Part shown: piece after piece, positions 9,551 through 18,236 of the stretch
How the letters are laid out: each line of letters begins with the position of its first letter
How positions within the stretch are numbered: the stretch's first letter is position 1
NCBI GenBank assembly: GCA_012970285.1
Contig: JIBW01000002.1
Coordinates: 682,001-746,000, forward strand
Source: Bacillaceae bacterium JMAK1
GTDB taxonomy: Bacteria; Bacillota; Bacilli; Bacillales; Marinococcaceae
Length of the DNA stretch: 64,000 bases
Direction: 5' to 3'
Position numbers and translations under genes: made by a program
The notes under the pieces: generated by a model
What the model was told of the DNA's origin: nothing
Databases searched by the model: none
The model's input: the letters and a program-made list of their open reading frames with translations, nothing else

Positions 9551-9673
9551 ATGAAACGTATTAAAAAAGCTCGTTTCCAGGAACTTCTTCGGACGAATCG
9601 GGAACAAATTATGAATGACCGTGAGGCATTAGAGAAAATCGACGCCAAATTGGATTCAAAACGTAAAGCTTAG
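9551..9673 (+). CDS. Small basic FbpB-like protein
   Basis: 40 residues starting MKRIKKARFQELLRTN. The pattern K-x-x-F-x-E-L-(x)4-R/K-E-x-(I/L)-M-x-D-x-E-A-L-E-K-I, ending in basic residues, fits the Fur-regulated basic protein B family (PF13040). B. subtilis FbpB works with the FsrA small RNA in the iron-sparing response. AGGAGA lies 10 bases upstream. I see no clear Fur box in front of it; it may be cotranscribed with the DUF421 gene, 46 bases upstream. Confidence 0.65.
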   Translation: MKRIKKARFQELLRTNREQIMNDREALEKIDAKLDSKRKA

Positions 9674-9683
9674 TATTGAAAAG

Positions 9684-9724
9684 CCTTAAAAGACGGAAAT
9701 TCCCGATCTTTTAAGGTTTTTTTT
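9684..9724 (+). terminator. Terminator after the FbpB-like gene
   Basis: CCTTAAAAGA (9684-9693) pairs with TCTTTTAAGG (9707-9716), followed by eight T. Confidence 0.9.
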
Positions 9725-9832
9725 CTTCTGAATTGTGCAGTTTCTGCTTTTTTTGATGGCTAGTGCTTGATTGCGTAATCGTTATTTTATATGCTAGAAA
9801 AATATAGAACTTTATGGATAAGGGTGTAGATC

Positions 9833-10252
9833 ATGTTAAAATCTGAAGTACCTGTACAAACACGATACGCAGAAACCGATCAAATGGGTGTAATTCACCA
9901 TTCACAATACTTGATTTGGTGTGAAATTGGACGAACAGATCTAATTGAGAAATTTGGCTTCTCTTATGCGCAGATGGAAGCAGAAGGGTTGCTTTCTCCT
10001 GTGACTGAAGTTAACCTTTCCTATAAAAAAGCGATTCGTTACCCAGCTGTTGCAACGGTAGCGACGTGGTTAGAGTCTTACACAGGCATTCGTGCGACGT
10101 ATGGCTACGAAATTAAGGATGAAAGCGGAGATGTTTGTGTGGATGGGACAACCACGCACGTCGTCGTTCGTAAAGAAGATTTCCGTCCTGTCTCGATTAA
10201 AAAGGCAGCACCGGATTGGCACGCTGTATATAAAGAACAAAGTAGGACGTGA
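9833..10252 (+). CDS. yneP: Acyl-CoA thioesterase, hotdog fold (YneP/YbgC-like)
   Basis: 139 residues. 4HBT family with TRYAETDQMGVIHHSQYLIWCEIGRTDLI near the N-terminus; the Asp of ETDQMG and the following His are the usual active-site region. Predicted to hydrolyse acyl-CoA thioesters; the substrate is unknown. Synteny with B. subtilis yneP, downstream of citB, supports the name. It leads a cluster with yneQ, 14 bases downstream. Confidence 0.88.
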   Translation: MLKSEVPVQTRYAETDQMGVIHHSQYLIWCEIGRTDLIEKFGFSYAQMEAEGLLSPVTEVNLSYKKAIRYPAVATVATWLESYTGIRATYGYEIKDESGDVCVDGTTTHVVVRKEDFRPVSIKKAAPDWHAVYKEQSRT

Positions 10253-10266
10253 AAGGTTGAGAAGGC

Positions 10267-10569
10267 GTGGCATTTGGAATTAACAAACAAGAACTTATAC
10301 AATGGAAAGAACGAGCGAAACAAGGTGAGATTAGCATCTTAACTCACTACTGGGTTGATGAACGTTTCCCAGGGTGTGATTCTGTAACCAAAGTCGCCTG
10401 TTCAGACATTGAGAAATTGCTACAATGGGGAAAGAGCTACGGCTTTCGACCAGAGTGGGTGCACGAACGGGGAGAATTATCACATTTTGACGTTTTTGGC
10501 GATCATCAAAAACACGTTTTAGAACGTGAAGGACTCATAGAGCAATATGAGCGTTTCGTAAAAAACTAA
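10267..10569 (+). CDS. yneQ: YneQ-like conserved protein
   Basis: 100 residues with no membrane segment: MAFGINKQELIQWKERAKQG, ILTHYWVDERFPGCDSVTKVAC, YGFRPEWVHER and LSHFDVFG. It matches the B. subtilis gene after yneP in position and general sequence. The function is unknown. The GTG start has GAAAGG about 9 bases upstream. Confidence 0.8.
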   Translation: MAFGINKQELIQWKERAKQGEISILTHYWVDERFPGCDSVTKVACSDIEKLLQWGKSYGFRPEWVHERGELSHFDVFGDHQKHVLEREGLIEQYERFVKN

Positions 10570-10591
10570 ACCATCGTAAAGGGTGAGTGAA

Positions 10592-11419
10592 TTGAACCAA
10601 GCGTCCATTCAACAAGCTTTAGAAGTCGAATCTGTGATCGATCCTAAAGAACAATATAGGAAAAGAAAGCAATTTATAAAAGACTACGTAACAAAAACCG
10701 GAACGAAGGGGTTTGTGTTAGGGATTTCAGGAGGGCAAGACTCTACGTTACTCGGAAAGATGGCGCAAGAAGCGGTTCATGAAATGCGTGAAGAAACAGG
10801 AGATGAATCGTATAAGTTTTTAGCACTGCGCTTGCCGTATGGTGTTCAACACGACGAAGACGATGCGGTTCGTGCTGTTGAGTTCATCAATCCGGATCAA
10901 CTCATAACGTTGAACGTGAAAGCAGCAGTGGATGCTTCGGTTGCGGCGTTTGAAGAAGCAAATGGCGAGAAGATGAGTGACTTTATTAAAGGGAACACGA
11001 AGGCGAGAGAGCGAATGAAAGTGCATTATGACTTCGCTGCGAGCCACCAACTACTCGTCATTGGAACGGATCATGCGGCAGAAGCAATCACGGGTTTCTT
11101 TACAAAATTCGGAGACGGTGCTTGCGACTTAACGCCATTGTTCGGTCTTACGAAAAGACAAGGTCGTAGTGTTCTACAATGGTTAGAAGCGCCGAAAGAG
11201 ACGTATGAAAAAGTGCCAACGGCAGACCTTGAAGACGATCGGCCAGGGTTATCAGATGAAGAAGCACTCGGTTTATCATACGATGAGATTGACGATTTCC
11301 TCGAAGGAAAATCAGTAACCAAAGAGGTAGAGGAGAAGCTCATTTCTCTCTACAAAAAGACAGAACATAAACGCCAAGGTCCTGTAACACCGACAGACTC
11401 ATGGTGGAAACAAGTGTAA
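10592..11419 (+). CDS. nadE: NH3-dependent NAD+ synthetase
   Basis: Last step of NAD biosynthesis: amidation of deamido-NAD using ATP and ammonia. 275 residues, as for B. subtilis NadE (about 272), with no glutaminase domain. The ATP PP-loop LGISGGQDSTL, the substrate motif LVIGTDHAAEAITGFFTKFGDG, TPLFGLTKRQGR and the C-terminal KRQGPVTPTDSWWK are all visible. TTG at 10592 was chosen because AAAGGG (10578-10583) lies 8 bases upstream; GTG at 10583 overlaps the SD. Confidence 0.96.
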   Translation: MNQASIQQALEVESVIDPKEQYRKRKQFIKDYVTKTGTKGFVLGISGGQDSTLLGKMAQEAVHEMREETGDESYKFLALRLPYGVQHDEDDAVRAVEFINPDQLITLNVKAAVDASVAAFEEANGEKMSDFIKGNTKARERMKVHYDFAASHQLLVIGTDHAAEAITGFFTKFGDGACDLTPLFGLTKRQGRSVLQWLEAPKETYEKVPTADLEDDRPGLSDEEALGLSYDEIDDFLEGKSVTKEVEEKLISLYKKTEHKRQGPVTPTDSWWKQV

Positions 11420-11446
11420 GTTCGTATTGGGATAGGAGTTGCTTTG

Positions 11447-11920
11447 ATGGGGTGGAAGTATTGGATGCTCTTGGGGCTCGTTTTAGTTCTAGGTTTTATG
11501 GCTGGAATGTTTTACGGATCGAGCTCCGACACGGTTAACCAAGTAGTAGATGACCATCTACTCACAACCGAAGAGACTGCACAAGTAGGGAGTTTTATCA
11601 TTTCAATTCATGAAGCCTACTTGGAAGAAACGGAAGATGAAGATTATGTAATCGTGGACGTTTCATTTTACAATGATTCGGATACAAACACCCAGTTAGC
11701 TCCGATGAACTCTTCGGTCATTGACGATGAAGGGTATGAGTATCAACATGATTCATCATTTGGAGACCAACGCCTTATGGGAGGGCAAATCCGACCAGGA
11801 GGTCAACGAAGAGGAACACTTGCTTATCCAGTTAATGATGTTGAATCATCGTTTGAATGGGTCTATTCAAATCATGCAACGGGTCAGCAAGGGGTATGGG
11901 ATTTAGATCTTGCACCATGA
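11447..11920 (+). CDS. Secreted/anchored DUF4352-like protein
   Basis: 157 residues with an N-terminal membrane anchor or uncleaved signal (WMLLGLVLVLGFMAGMFYG), then an acidic extracellular beta domain. The pattern VGSFIISIHEAYLEETEDEDYVIVDVSFYNDSDTNTQLAP...IDDEGYEYQ...GQIRPGGQRRGTLAYPV resembles the Ig-like DUF4352 telomeric-repeat-like fold. No catalytic residues are apparent. ATG at 11447 has AGGAG 8 bases upstream. It lies between nadE and metA with short gaps, so is probably cotranscribed. Confidence 0.65.
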   Translation: MGWKYWMLLGLVLVLGFMAGMFYGSSSDTVNQVVDDHLLTTEETAQVGSFIISIHEAYLEETEDEDYVIVDVSFYNDSDTNTQLAPMNSSVIDDEGYEYQHDSSFGDQRLMGGQIRPGGQRRGTLAYPVNDVESSFEWVYSNHATGQQGVWDLDLAP

Positions 11921-11953
11921 CAATCGAGTATAGAAAGAGGATTGAGTGTTCAT

Positions 11954-12862
11954 ATGCCTATTAAGATCCCAAATCAATTACCTGCATCTGAAATCTTACA
12001 GCAAGAGAATATCTTTGTCATGAACGAGGCGAGGGCGTATGCACAAGACATTCGTCCTCTTCATATCGTTATTCTAAATTTAATGCCAATAAAAGAAACG
12101 ACAGAAACGCAATTGCTCCGTTTGCTCGGGAACTCTCCACTCCAAGTGGAAATTACGTTTCTTCATCCGTCATCACACCAATCTAAAAACACGTCAACGA
12201 AGCATTTATCGGCGTTTTACAAGACGTTTGAAGAGATTAAAGATCACTATTTTGACGGTATGATCATTACGGGAGCGCCGATTGAGAAATTACCGTTTAA
12301 AGAAGTGAATTATTGGGATGAACTGACGGAAATGATGGATTGGAGTAAAACGCACGTCACGTCAACGCTCCACATTTGTTGGGGAGCACAAGCGGCGATG
12401 TTTCATCATTATGGCATTGATAAAACGCCACTTGAACGAAAGCAATTCGGGGTATTCAAACACCGGATTCGTGTTCAGAACAATCCACTGTTACGCGGGT
12501 TTGATGACATTTTTTATGTTCCTCACTCAAGACATACGACTACATCGTCCGTTGAACTTGAGCGACACGAAAAGTTGCACATTCTAGCGGATTCAGAGCA
12601 GGCCGGGGTTTACCTCATTTCGAATGGAGACGGCAGTCAAGTATTTGTGACGGGTCACGGAGAATACGATGCGGATACGTTAAAAGAAGAATATTTGCGT
12701 GATGTGGAAAAAGGGTTAAACACGAAGCTTCCTGATGATTATTTTCCGAGTGATAACCTTGATAACGTGCCGCCTTTACTATGGAGAGCTCATTCACATC
12801 TGTTATTTTCGAATTGGTTAAACTATTATGTCTATCAAGAGACGCCATATGAATTGGGCTAA
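11954..12862 (+). CDS. metA: Homoserine O-acetyltransferase MetA
   Basis: First committed step of methionine synthesis: acyl transfer from acyl-CoA to homoserine. 302 residues, MetA/HTS family. The catalytic Cys142 is in HICWGAQA, and His235 and Glu237 are in [12 protein letters not shown]. In Bacillus these enzymes use acetyl-CoA. Starting at [11 protein letters not shown] matches relatives; upstream in-frame TTG would add four residues. No SAM riboswitch precedes it, since only 33 bases separate it from the gene upstream. Its 3' end overlaps the next gene by 14 bases. Confidence 0.95.
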   Translation: MPIKIPNQLPASEILQQENIFVMNEARAYAQDIRPLHIVILNLMPIKETTETQLLRLLGNSPLQVEITFLHPSSHQSKNTSTKHLSAFYKTFEEIKDHYFDGMIITGAPIEKLPFKEVNYWDELTEMMDWSKTHVTSTLHICWGAQAAMFHHYGIDKTPLERKQFGVFKHRIRVQNNPLLRGFDDIFYVPHSRHTTTSSVELERHEKLHILADSEQAGVYLISNGDGSQVFVTGHGEYDADTLKEEYLRDVEKGLNTKLPDDYFPSDNLDNVPPLLWRAHSHLLFSNWLNYYVYQETPYELG

Positions 12863-13676
12863 TCGATTTCCGCTCACTAGCGATGATGTGAATTTGCACG
12901 TGTACCCGTCCACGTCTCCAGAACATGTGAATCGTCATTTCGTTTTAATTCACGGTTTTATGAGTTGGTCGTACAGTTTTAAGCGACTTATTCCGTACTT
13001 GAGTGCGTACGGCAATATTATGACGTTAGATTTGCCTGGATTTGGGTTAAGTAACCGTCACGTGCGTTACCACTATTCGTATGAGCAATACACAAAGACC
13101 GTTCATGACTTAATTCGTGCGAACAGTGAAGACGATGATGAGGTCATTGCGATTGGTCATTCGATGGGCGGTCAAATTGCACTCCGACTCGTTCAATGGA
13201 TGCCAGAAGTGTCAAAAGCGGTGTTATTATCTAGCTCAGGTAACTTAGCAAAAAGCTCGCTTAAATTACGAGCGGCTAGTTCGTTGCCGTTTTTCCACCA
13301 TTATTTATCGAAGTATGTTCGAGAGCGTGACGTACATCACGTATTGCAACAAGTGATTAGTGATAAGCGTTCAATTACAGATGAGCAAATCCAAGAGTAC
13401 GGACGACCGCTTGAGAACGATGCAATGTACCGATCACTTGCGAAGTTTATTCGACAGCGTGAAGGTGATTTAAGCCGTGACACACTGCATACGATTAAAA
13501 AACCGATCCTGCTATTATGGGGGGAGAATGACCGGATTGTGCCGGTAAGTGTTGGGCGGTATTTAGATAAAGAATTGCCGAATAGTAAGCTTCACGTCTA
13601 TCCAAATGTCGGACATTTGTTGCCAGAAGAAATTCCAGAAAAGACGTCGCAAGCGATTGCTAAATTTCTTGCGTGA
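12849..13676 (+). CDS. Alpha/beta hydrolase
   Basis: 275 residues. Oxyanion region [12 protein letters not shown], nucleophile elbow GHSMGG, acid in WGENDRIVP and catalytic His in VGHLLPEE make a complete Ser-Asp-His triad. The substrate is unknown. It overlaps the metA stop; relatives next to metA are sometimes MetX-like, but this sequence is a short lipase/esterase type and not an acetyltransferase. ATG at 12849 has AGAG 7 bases upstream; an in-frame ATG at 12828 has no SD. Confidence 0.9.
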   Translation: MNWANRFPLTSDDVNLHVYPSTSPEHVNRHFVLIHGFMSWSYSFKRLIPYLSAYGNIMTLDLPGFGLSNRHVRYHYSYEQYTKTVHDLIRANSEDDDEVIAIGHSMGGQIALRLVQWMPEVSKAVLLSSSGNLAKSSLKLRAASSLPFFHHYLSKYVRERDVHHVLQQVISDKRSITDEQIQEYGRPLENDAMYRSLAKFIRQREGDLSRDTLHTIKKPILLLWGENDRIVPVSVGRYLDKELPNSKLHVYPNVGHLLPEEIPEKTSQAIAKFLA

Positions 13677-13698
13677 AGCGGGTTAGGGGAGATGGCTT

Positions 13699-14889
13699 AT
13701 TGACGAACTAGACATCATGATGAACATGGACAAAATATCTCCGAAATTCCAAGCAATCTTTGTGACAGGTAGCCAAAAAGTTGTCGGTTATGAAGTGTTT
13801 CCGTATTACCGAGAAGAACGTAAAGATTATGAACTCACTTCCTTTCTAAACAACCGGTCAATACCCGAAGAGTATCGTTTGGAAGTGGACCAGCACGTGC
13901 GCAGAAAAGCGTTTAAAGAATTGGCAACACTTGCATCAGGGAAGACCATTTACGTAACGATTCGGCCTGAATTGTACGCAGGAACCATCTTGGACAGTCT
14001 TGTTGAAGAGTTAGAACCGGTGAAAGATCAGGTTGTTCTCGGTATTTTGTTAACGGATGAATTAGCACGTTGGGCAGATCAAAAGCATTTCACGTATTAT
14101 TTACAAATGAGTGGGTTACGTGTGTCGATGAAGCATACATCCATTAAAGAAATCTCCATGTCTGACATTGTTCAAGTAAAGCCAGACATCATTGAAATTG
14201 ATATGAGCGGCATCGAGGATGACGTTGCAAATGTTCATCGAGAGCTATTACACGTCTATACGATTGCAGCGAGCAAAATTGGTGCGTCGTTACTATTTCA
14301 AGGTGTTGAAAGCTTTCAGCAGCTCACTGATGCGTGGAAGCATGGTGCAAGATTCGTACAAGGAAATTTTCTAGCCATGAAGAAAGAAGCGATGGATCAC
14401 AATCACTCAAATCAAGATGACCTCGTGAAACACTTTCGTTCATTTGTCTCGTTTGAGCAAAACCGCATCCAACGGTTGTTGGATTTTACGGTATATCTAG
14501 ATCAACGAGTGTCGGTCGTCCTTGAACAACAAAAAACAGAGTCGTACGATGATTTAGCTCTTATGATTGGAAAACGACTCGAAGACGTCTCGTTTCGCGT
14601 GTACATCGTGAATAACGTTGGAGAGCAGCAATCAGCCAATGCGGTGCAGTCGAACGGAGTGTGGAAGCTTGATGAGGCGAACCGTTGGCAAAATTGGAGT
14701 TGGCGACCGTATTTTTTAGAGAACATCATTCGCATGAATGTGGACGGGAAAGGTGTTCTATCTGTGTTGTATAAAGATTTGACGTCAAACGAACATATTC
14801 GTACGTTCTCTTATCCAATTACGACGAGCGAATACGTTTTTATAGACATTGCGTATCATTATTTGTTTGAGTATGATTATGTTCACTAA
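13699..14889 (+). CDS. ykuI: EAL-domain c-di-GMP effector, YkuI type, probable ATT start
   Basis: Residues about 1-240 form an EAL domain, and the rest is the YkuI_C (PAS-like) domain with DVSFRVYIVNNVGEQ and NWSWRPYFLENIIRMN. The EAL signature reads YEVF and several catalytic acids are not obvious, so it is more likely a c-di-GMP binder than an active phosphodiesterase, as proposed for B. subtilis YkuI. Start: ATT at 13699 has AGGGGAG (13685-13691) about 7 bases upstream and gives DELDIMMNMD, which parallels my memory of the YkuI N-terminus. The first in-frame ATG, at 13717, lacks an SD. Confidence 0.85.
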   Translation: MDELDIMMNMDKISPKFQAIFVTGSQKVVGYEVFPYYREERKDYELTSFLNNRSIPEEYRLEVDQHVRRKAFKELATLASGKTIYVTIRPELYAGTILDSLVEELEPVKDQVVLGILLTDELARWADQKHFTYYLQMSGLRVSMKHTSIKEISMSDIVQVKPDIIEIDMSGIEDDVANVHRELLHVYTIAASKIGASLLFQGVESFQQLTDAWKHGARFVQGNFLAMKKEAMDHNHSNQDDLVKHFRSFVSFEQNRIQRLLDFTVYLDQRVSVVLEQQKTESYDDLALMIGKRLEDVSFRVYIVNNVGEQQSANAVQSNGVWKLDEANRWQNWSWRPYFLENIIRMNVDGKGVLSVLYKDLTSNEHIRTFSYPITTSEYVFIDIAYHYLFEYDYVH

Positions 14890-14943
14890 AAGAGAAATCA
14901 TTTAGTGGACATTTTAAGTTTTCAGAATTTACTTTTCATTCAT

Positions 14944-14972
14944 TTGTTTTATGAGCTTTTCTATGGTATGAT
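14944..14972 (+). promoter_or_regulatory. Sigma-A-like promoter
   Basis: TTGTTT (14944-14949), 17 bases, TATGAT (14967-14972), upstream of the receiver-domain gene at 15039. Confidence 0.5.
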
Positions 14973-15038
14973 GAACGTAGACAAAATTGAAGTAGGTGAC
15001 TTATTTTTAATATAAGCCAAGAAAGTCTAGGTGGTAAC

Positions 15039-15395
15039 ATGGATAAAGTATTTATGGATGACATCCGTGAAAGCCCGGGTGACCACCATCTTGTGCGAAC
15101 TGCTGAAGACTGTATTGCGATCTTAAAGACAGATGTATCATTAAATCACTTGTCACTTGATCATGACTTAGGAACAGACATGAAGAATGGTTTTGAAGTT
15201 GTTCAATATATGATTGACCATAGACGATATGCAGAGCGGATTACGGTTCATTCTGCGAATGCCCCTGCGGGCAAGCGAATGTACGAAGCGTTAACTGAAG
15301 CTAGAAGAGATGGGTCTTTCCCATACCACGTGAAGATTTACCTTCGACCTTTACCTTTAGACTGGAAACAGCATCAACAAAGACTCCCTGTCTAA
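15039..15395 (+). CDS. Cyclic-phosphate processing receiver-domain protein (cREC)
   Basis: 118 residues. It begins KVFMDDIRESPGDHHLVRTAEDCIAIL and has LSLDHDLGTDMKNGFEVVQYM and ITVHSANAPAGKRM, the layout of the stand-alone receiver-like family proposed to act on cyclic nucleotide phosphates. The MDD and DHDLG acids would be the metal/phosphate site. No output domain is present. TAGGTGG precedes the ATG. The function is inferred from family only. Confidence 0.7.
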   Translation: MDKVFMDDIRESPGDHHLVRTAEDCIAILKTDVSLNHLSLDHDLGTDMKNGFEVVQYMIDHRRYAERITVHSANAPAGKRMYEALTEARRDGSFPYHVKIYLRPLPLDWKQHQQRLPV

Positions 15396-15411
15396 GGGAG
15401 TCTTTTTTTAA
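15380..15411 (+). terminator. Terminator overlapping the cREC gene end
   Basis: AAGACTCCC (15380-15388) pairs with GGGAGTCTT (15396-15404), then T residues. The left arm and loop contain the last codons and stop. Confidence 0.9.
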
Positions 15412-15415
15412 CGCG

Positions 15416-15763
15416 TTAAGGTCTTGTAATGAAGAAGGTTGCCAGCTGTTTAATCATCGGTGTTACTTGTTGGTACGTTTTCATTGCGGTATCAACTGTT
15501 GCCATGGTTTTCTGAACATCGATTTGACCTTCTTGGTCAATGAACCCGTTCATTAAGCTTTTCATATTCATTTTCTTCTGTTTAGGCATTTGACCTGGAA
15601 ATCCCATCGATTGAACCGCGCCATAAGGATGAGACGCGTACTCGGATTGAGTTTGAGGGTATGGAGGTACAGAAGGTGGATAAGGTCTTGGTGGATACAT
15701 ATACGGTTGCTGATTTACATAGTGAGGCGGGCGACCTTGATCATGGTGCATATTCTTAAACAT
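15416..15763 (-). CDS. YppG-like coat-type protein
   Basis: 115 residues. The N-terminal half is rich in Pro, Tyr, Gln and His (PPHYVNQQPYMYPPRPYPP and following), and the C-terminal half is KKMNMKSLMNGFIDQEGQIDVQKTMATVDTAMKTYQQVTPMIKQL. This is the arrangement of YppG and related spore-associated proteins (PF14179). Presumably made in sporulation; direct evidence is lacking. The ATG has AGGTGG 7 bases upstream. Confidence 0.75.
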   Translation of the reverse strand: MFKNMHHDQGRPPHYVNQQPYMYPPRPYPPSVPPYPQTQSEYASHPYGAVQSMGFPGQMPKQKKMNMKSLMNGFIDQEGQIDVQKTMATVDTAMKTYQQVTPMIKQLATFFITRP

Positions 15764-15887
15764 TCCATCACCACCTTTCAAAGATTGAAGTCTCGTTATC
15801 GTTTGTACTTCTTTACTACATAGCCTATGAATAAGTGTTGTCCATCGTTCAATGGATGACTAAATTTAACGGAAAAGGACTGAGACG

Positions 15888-16829
15888 ATGTTTATAGCAG
15901 ATGGTCATTGTGATGCTACGTTGCGTCAATTTGAAGCAAAAACGCCGTCATTTACAGAAGGGATGACGATTACTGAATCGTCATTACGTGACGGACAAGT
16001 GAACATGCAATTGTTTGCACTGTTTGCACCTGTTTACGATGAACGAGCCGATTTATTTGACGCAGTATTAAGACAAGTCGATCATTTCTACAACTTCATT
16101 GTAACGAGTGAACAAATTGAATTTGCACCGTGTACACCCCTTACTGAAACGTCCAAAACAAGAGCCATCTTAGCGTTAGAAGGCGCAGATGGTCTTCAAG
16201 ACGATTGGATGAAATGGCGCCTTATGAAGCGTCTTGGCGTTGAGAGTGTTGGGCTTACATGGAATGAAAGCAATGCGCTTGCTGCCGGTTGTATGGAAGA
16301 GAAAGGTCACGGTTTAACGAACAAAGGCCGTGACGTCGTCACATTTTTACGTAATGAAGGAATGATCGTAGACGGTGCACATCTACACGATGATAGTTAT
16401 TTTGAAACGGCGTCGCTCAGTGATTCTTTTTTTGTAAGTCATGCAAATAGTCGGGCTATACACAATCATCCACGTAATTTAACAGAAGAACAGCTACGTG
16501 TTATTCAAGAGAAAAACAGCCTCGTCGGCATGACGTTTTTCCCGAAATTTATAAACGGTAGTGACGAAGCCACGTTTGCTGATTTACTTCGTCATATTGA
16601 TCATATTGCTGGATCGATCGGAAGTGATTATGTCGGGTTCGGTTCTGATTTTGATGGCATCCCTCAAAGTGTGACCGGTCTTGAGACGCCAAGAGGCATA
16701 CTCGATTTTATCGACTATATGCAAAAACACTATAAGGAAGATGATGTTCGCAAATTTGCAGGAGAGAATTACCGAAGGTTTTACAATGAACATGTGAAGC
16801 GCAATACAGATCGCTATCACCGTCAATGA
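15888..16829 (+). CDS. Membrane dipeptidase family protein (peptidase M19)
   Basis: 313 residues. Zn-dependent M19 (renal dipeptidase) fold: first metal motif DGHCD, bridging Glu in LALEGADGL, His in FVSHANSRAI followed by HPRNL, and the Asp of VGFGSDFDG. Predicted to hydrolyse dipeptides or related amides in the cytoplasm, as no signal peptide is present. GGAAAAGGA lies upstream of the ATG. Confidence 0.93.
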   Translation: MFIADGHCDATLRQFEAKTPSFTEGMTITESSLRDGQVNMQLFALFAPVYDERADLFDAVLRQVDHFYNFIVTSEQIEFAPCTPLTETSKTRAILALEGADGLQDDWMKWRLMKRLGVESVGLTWNESNALAAGCMEEKGHGLTNKGRDVVTFLRNEGMIVDGAHLHDDSYFETASLSDSFFVSHANSRAIHNHPRNLTEEQLRVIQEKNSLVGMTFFPKFINGSDEATFADLLRHIDHIAGSIGSDYVGFGSDFDGIPQSVTGLETPRGILDFIDYMQKHYKEDDVRKFAGENYRRFYNEHVKRNTDRYHRQ

Positions 16830-16837
16830 TTTGTCAC

Positions 16838-16902
16838 AACTGTCAAAGATAAAGAGAAACTGTCAAAGACGTTGCGTGCATCCCCTGCGTGTGTGATACA
16901 AT
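16838..16902 (+). promoter_or_regulatory. Promoter with direct repeats before the SurA-like lipoprotein gene
   Basis: AACTGTCAAAGA occurs at 16838 and again at 16858, exactly 20 bases apart (two helical turns), with an additional TGTCA at 16832. An extended -10, TG-A-TACAAT, is at 16894-16902. The repeats lie at about -35 to -70, where an activator or repressor dimer could bind. Confidence 0.5.
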
Positions 16903-16936
16903 GCGTACAACTGCATGAAAGAAAGGGGATGTCATC

Positions 16937-17752
16937 TTGAAGAAGAAATGGCTAGCAGGAGGCTTTGCACTCATGTTATCGGTTGGACTCGTTGCATGTG
17001 GTGATGAAGATCAAGAGCAAGAGCAAAATGAAGAAGCTGATGTAGAAAACGGTGAAGAACAACAAGCTTCTCCTGAAGATGAGATGCCGGATCCTGACTT
17101 TAGTGAACTTCCAGAAGTCGTCGCTGAAGTAAATGGAACAGAAATTTCAAGAGATCTTTTTGAAGATCAATATATGTTCCAAATGCAACAAATGATGATG
17201 TTTGGTATGCCGATGGAAGGCGATGAATTAGACCCTGAACTTACGGAAAATATCGTACAAGGTCTTGTCGGACAAGAGTTGTTAGAGCAAGCAGCTGAAG
17301 CTGAAGGTGTCGAAGCAACGGACGATGAAATCGATGAGTACGTTTTAATGCATTATGGACAACCAGGTATGGAAGTCGAAGAGATTTACAGTTCAATTGA
17401 AGAAGAACAAGGTGTAGCAGCTGAAGAAGTGCGTGACGATCTTAGAACTGCAGTATCAGCAGATCTCTACGCAACAAACGAAGCAGATGTTGAAGTAAGC
17501 GATGAAGAAGTTGAAGAAGCTTACGAGCAAGAAGTTCAACAGATTGAAGAAATGAACGCAATGATGGAAGAGCAACAAGAAGAAGCTGATGAAGAAGAAG
17601 CGCCAATGCATGAGCCACAAGAAGTTCCTGAATTGGAAGAGCTAGAAGATGAGCTTCGTCAAGCATTACAACAAGAGAAAGAACAAGAATATGTGTTCAA
17701 CACATTAATTCCTGAACTACAAGAAGAAAACGATGTGACAATTAACATTTAA
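16937..17752 (+). CDS. SurA-N-like acidic lipoprotein lacking a PPIase domain
   Basis: 271 residues. Lipoprotein signal MKKKWLAGGFALMLSVGLVAC with lipobox Cys21, then an acidic linker and a SurA/PrsA N-terminal chaperone domain (EVVAEVNGTEISRDLFEDQY...IVQGLVGQELLEQAAEAEGVEATDDEIDEYV). Following the helical region is a glutamate-rich segment instead of the parvulin domain found in PrsA. It probably acts as a periplasm-side holdase, but that is inference. The acidity fits a halophile or alkaliphile. Confidence 0.75.
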   Translation: MKKKWLAGGFALMLSVGLVACGDEDQEQEQNEEADVENGEEQQASPEDEMPDPDFSELPEVVAEVNGTEISRDLFEDQYMFQMQQMMMFGMPMEGDELDPELTENIVQGLVGQELLEQAAEAEGVEATDDEIDEYVLMHYGQPGMEVEEIYSSIEEEQGVAAEEVRDDLRTAVSADLYATNEADVEVSDEEVEEAYEQEVQQIEEMNAMMEEQQEEADEEEAPMHEPQEVPELEELEDELRQALQQEKEQEYVFNTLIPELQEENDVTINI

Positions 17753-17761
17753 GTGTTACAG

Positions 17762-17798
17762 AAACCAGACGGGTGCTTACTCGTCTGGTTTTTTTATA
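17762..17798 (+). terminator. Terminator
   Basis: AAACCAGACG (17762-17771) pairs with CGTCTGGTTT (17782-17791), followed by T residues. Confidence 0.9.
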
Positions 17799-18236
17799 TG
17801 CATAAAGATAAGTTAATACGTGATCTATGAGAAAAGTTGTAGTAAAAACTCGTTTTTTGACGAAAAAGAGGTTTTAAAAACAATGGATTAGGGAAAAAGT
17901 AGCTGTCGGTAGAGATATTATTTTTACATAATAGATTCAATTCCAAACTTTCAATTGCAAATCTCGTGTTTTTCGATGAAATTATTGCGAATAATCTCAG
18001 TTTCGTTCTAAAAGGGAGAATGATGGAGCTATCATTAGAATTTAATACGCAGTGACTGTTTAATTCATATTGAATATCAAATATCGAGTGTAGACACGGT
18101 AGAATCCATTTGAGCGAAAATCGTAAACAGCGTATAGTTTTGGAATATGGTGCAAAAAGCATGCACACATTGTCTTGGCCGAATTGAAAATGAAAGTATA
18201 GTGATATACTCATAAATTGTTAGAGGGGTGGATGCA
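17799..18236. other. 438-bp AT-rich intergenic region before opuA
   Basis: No credible ORF or stable hairpin was recognised. Near its right end TTGAAA (about 18184) and TATACT (about 18205) form a possible promoter with a short spacer, and AGAGGGG before 18237 is the opuAA SD. Osmotic control is expected from the genes but no operator was identified. Confidence 0.4.

Noticed and set aside
17442-17666. Leucine-rich minus-strand ORF inside the SurA-like gene
   Set aside because: Artefact of Glu/Gln-rich codons read on the opposite strand (GAA/GAG/CAA become Leu-rich frames); no SD.
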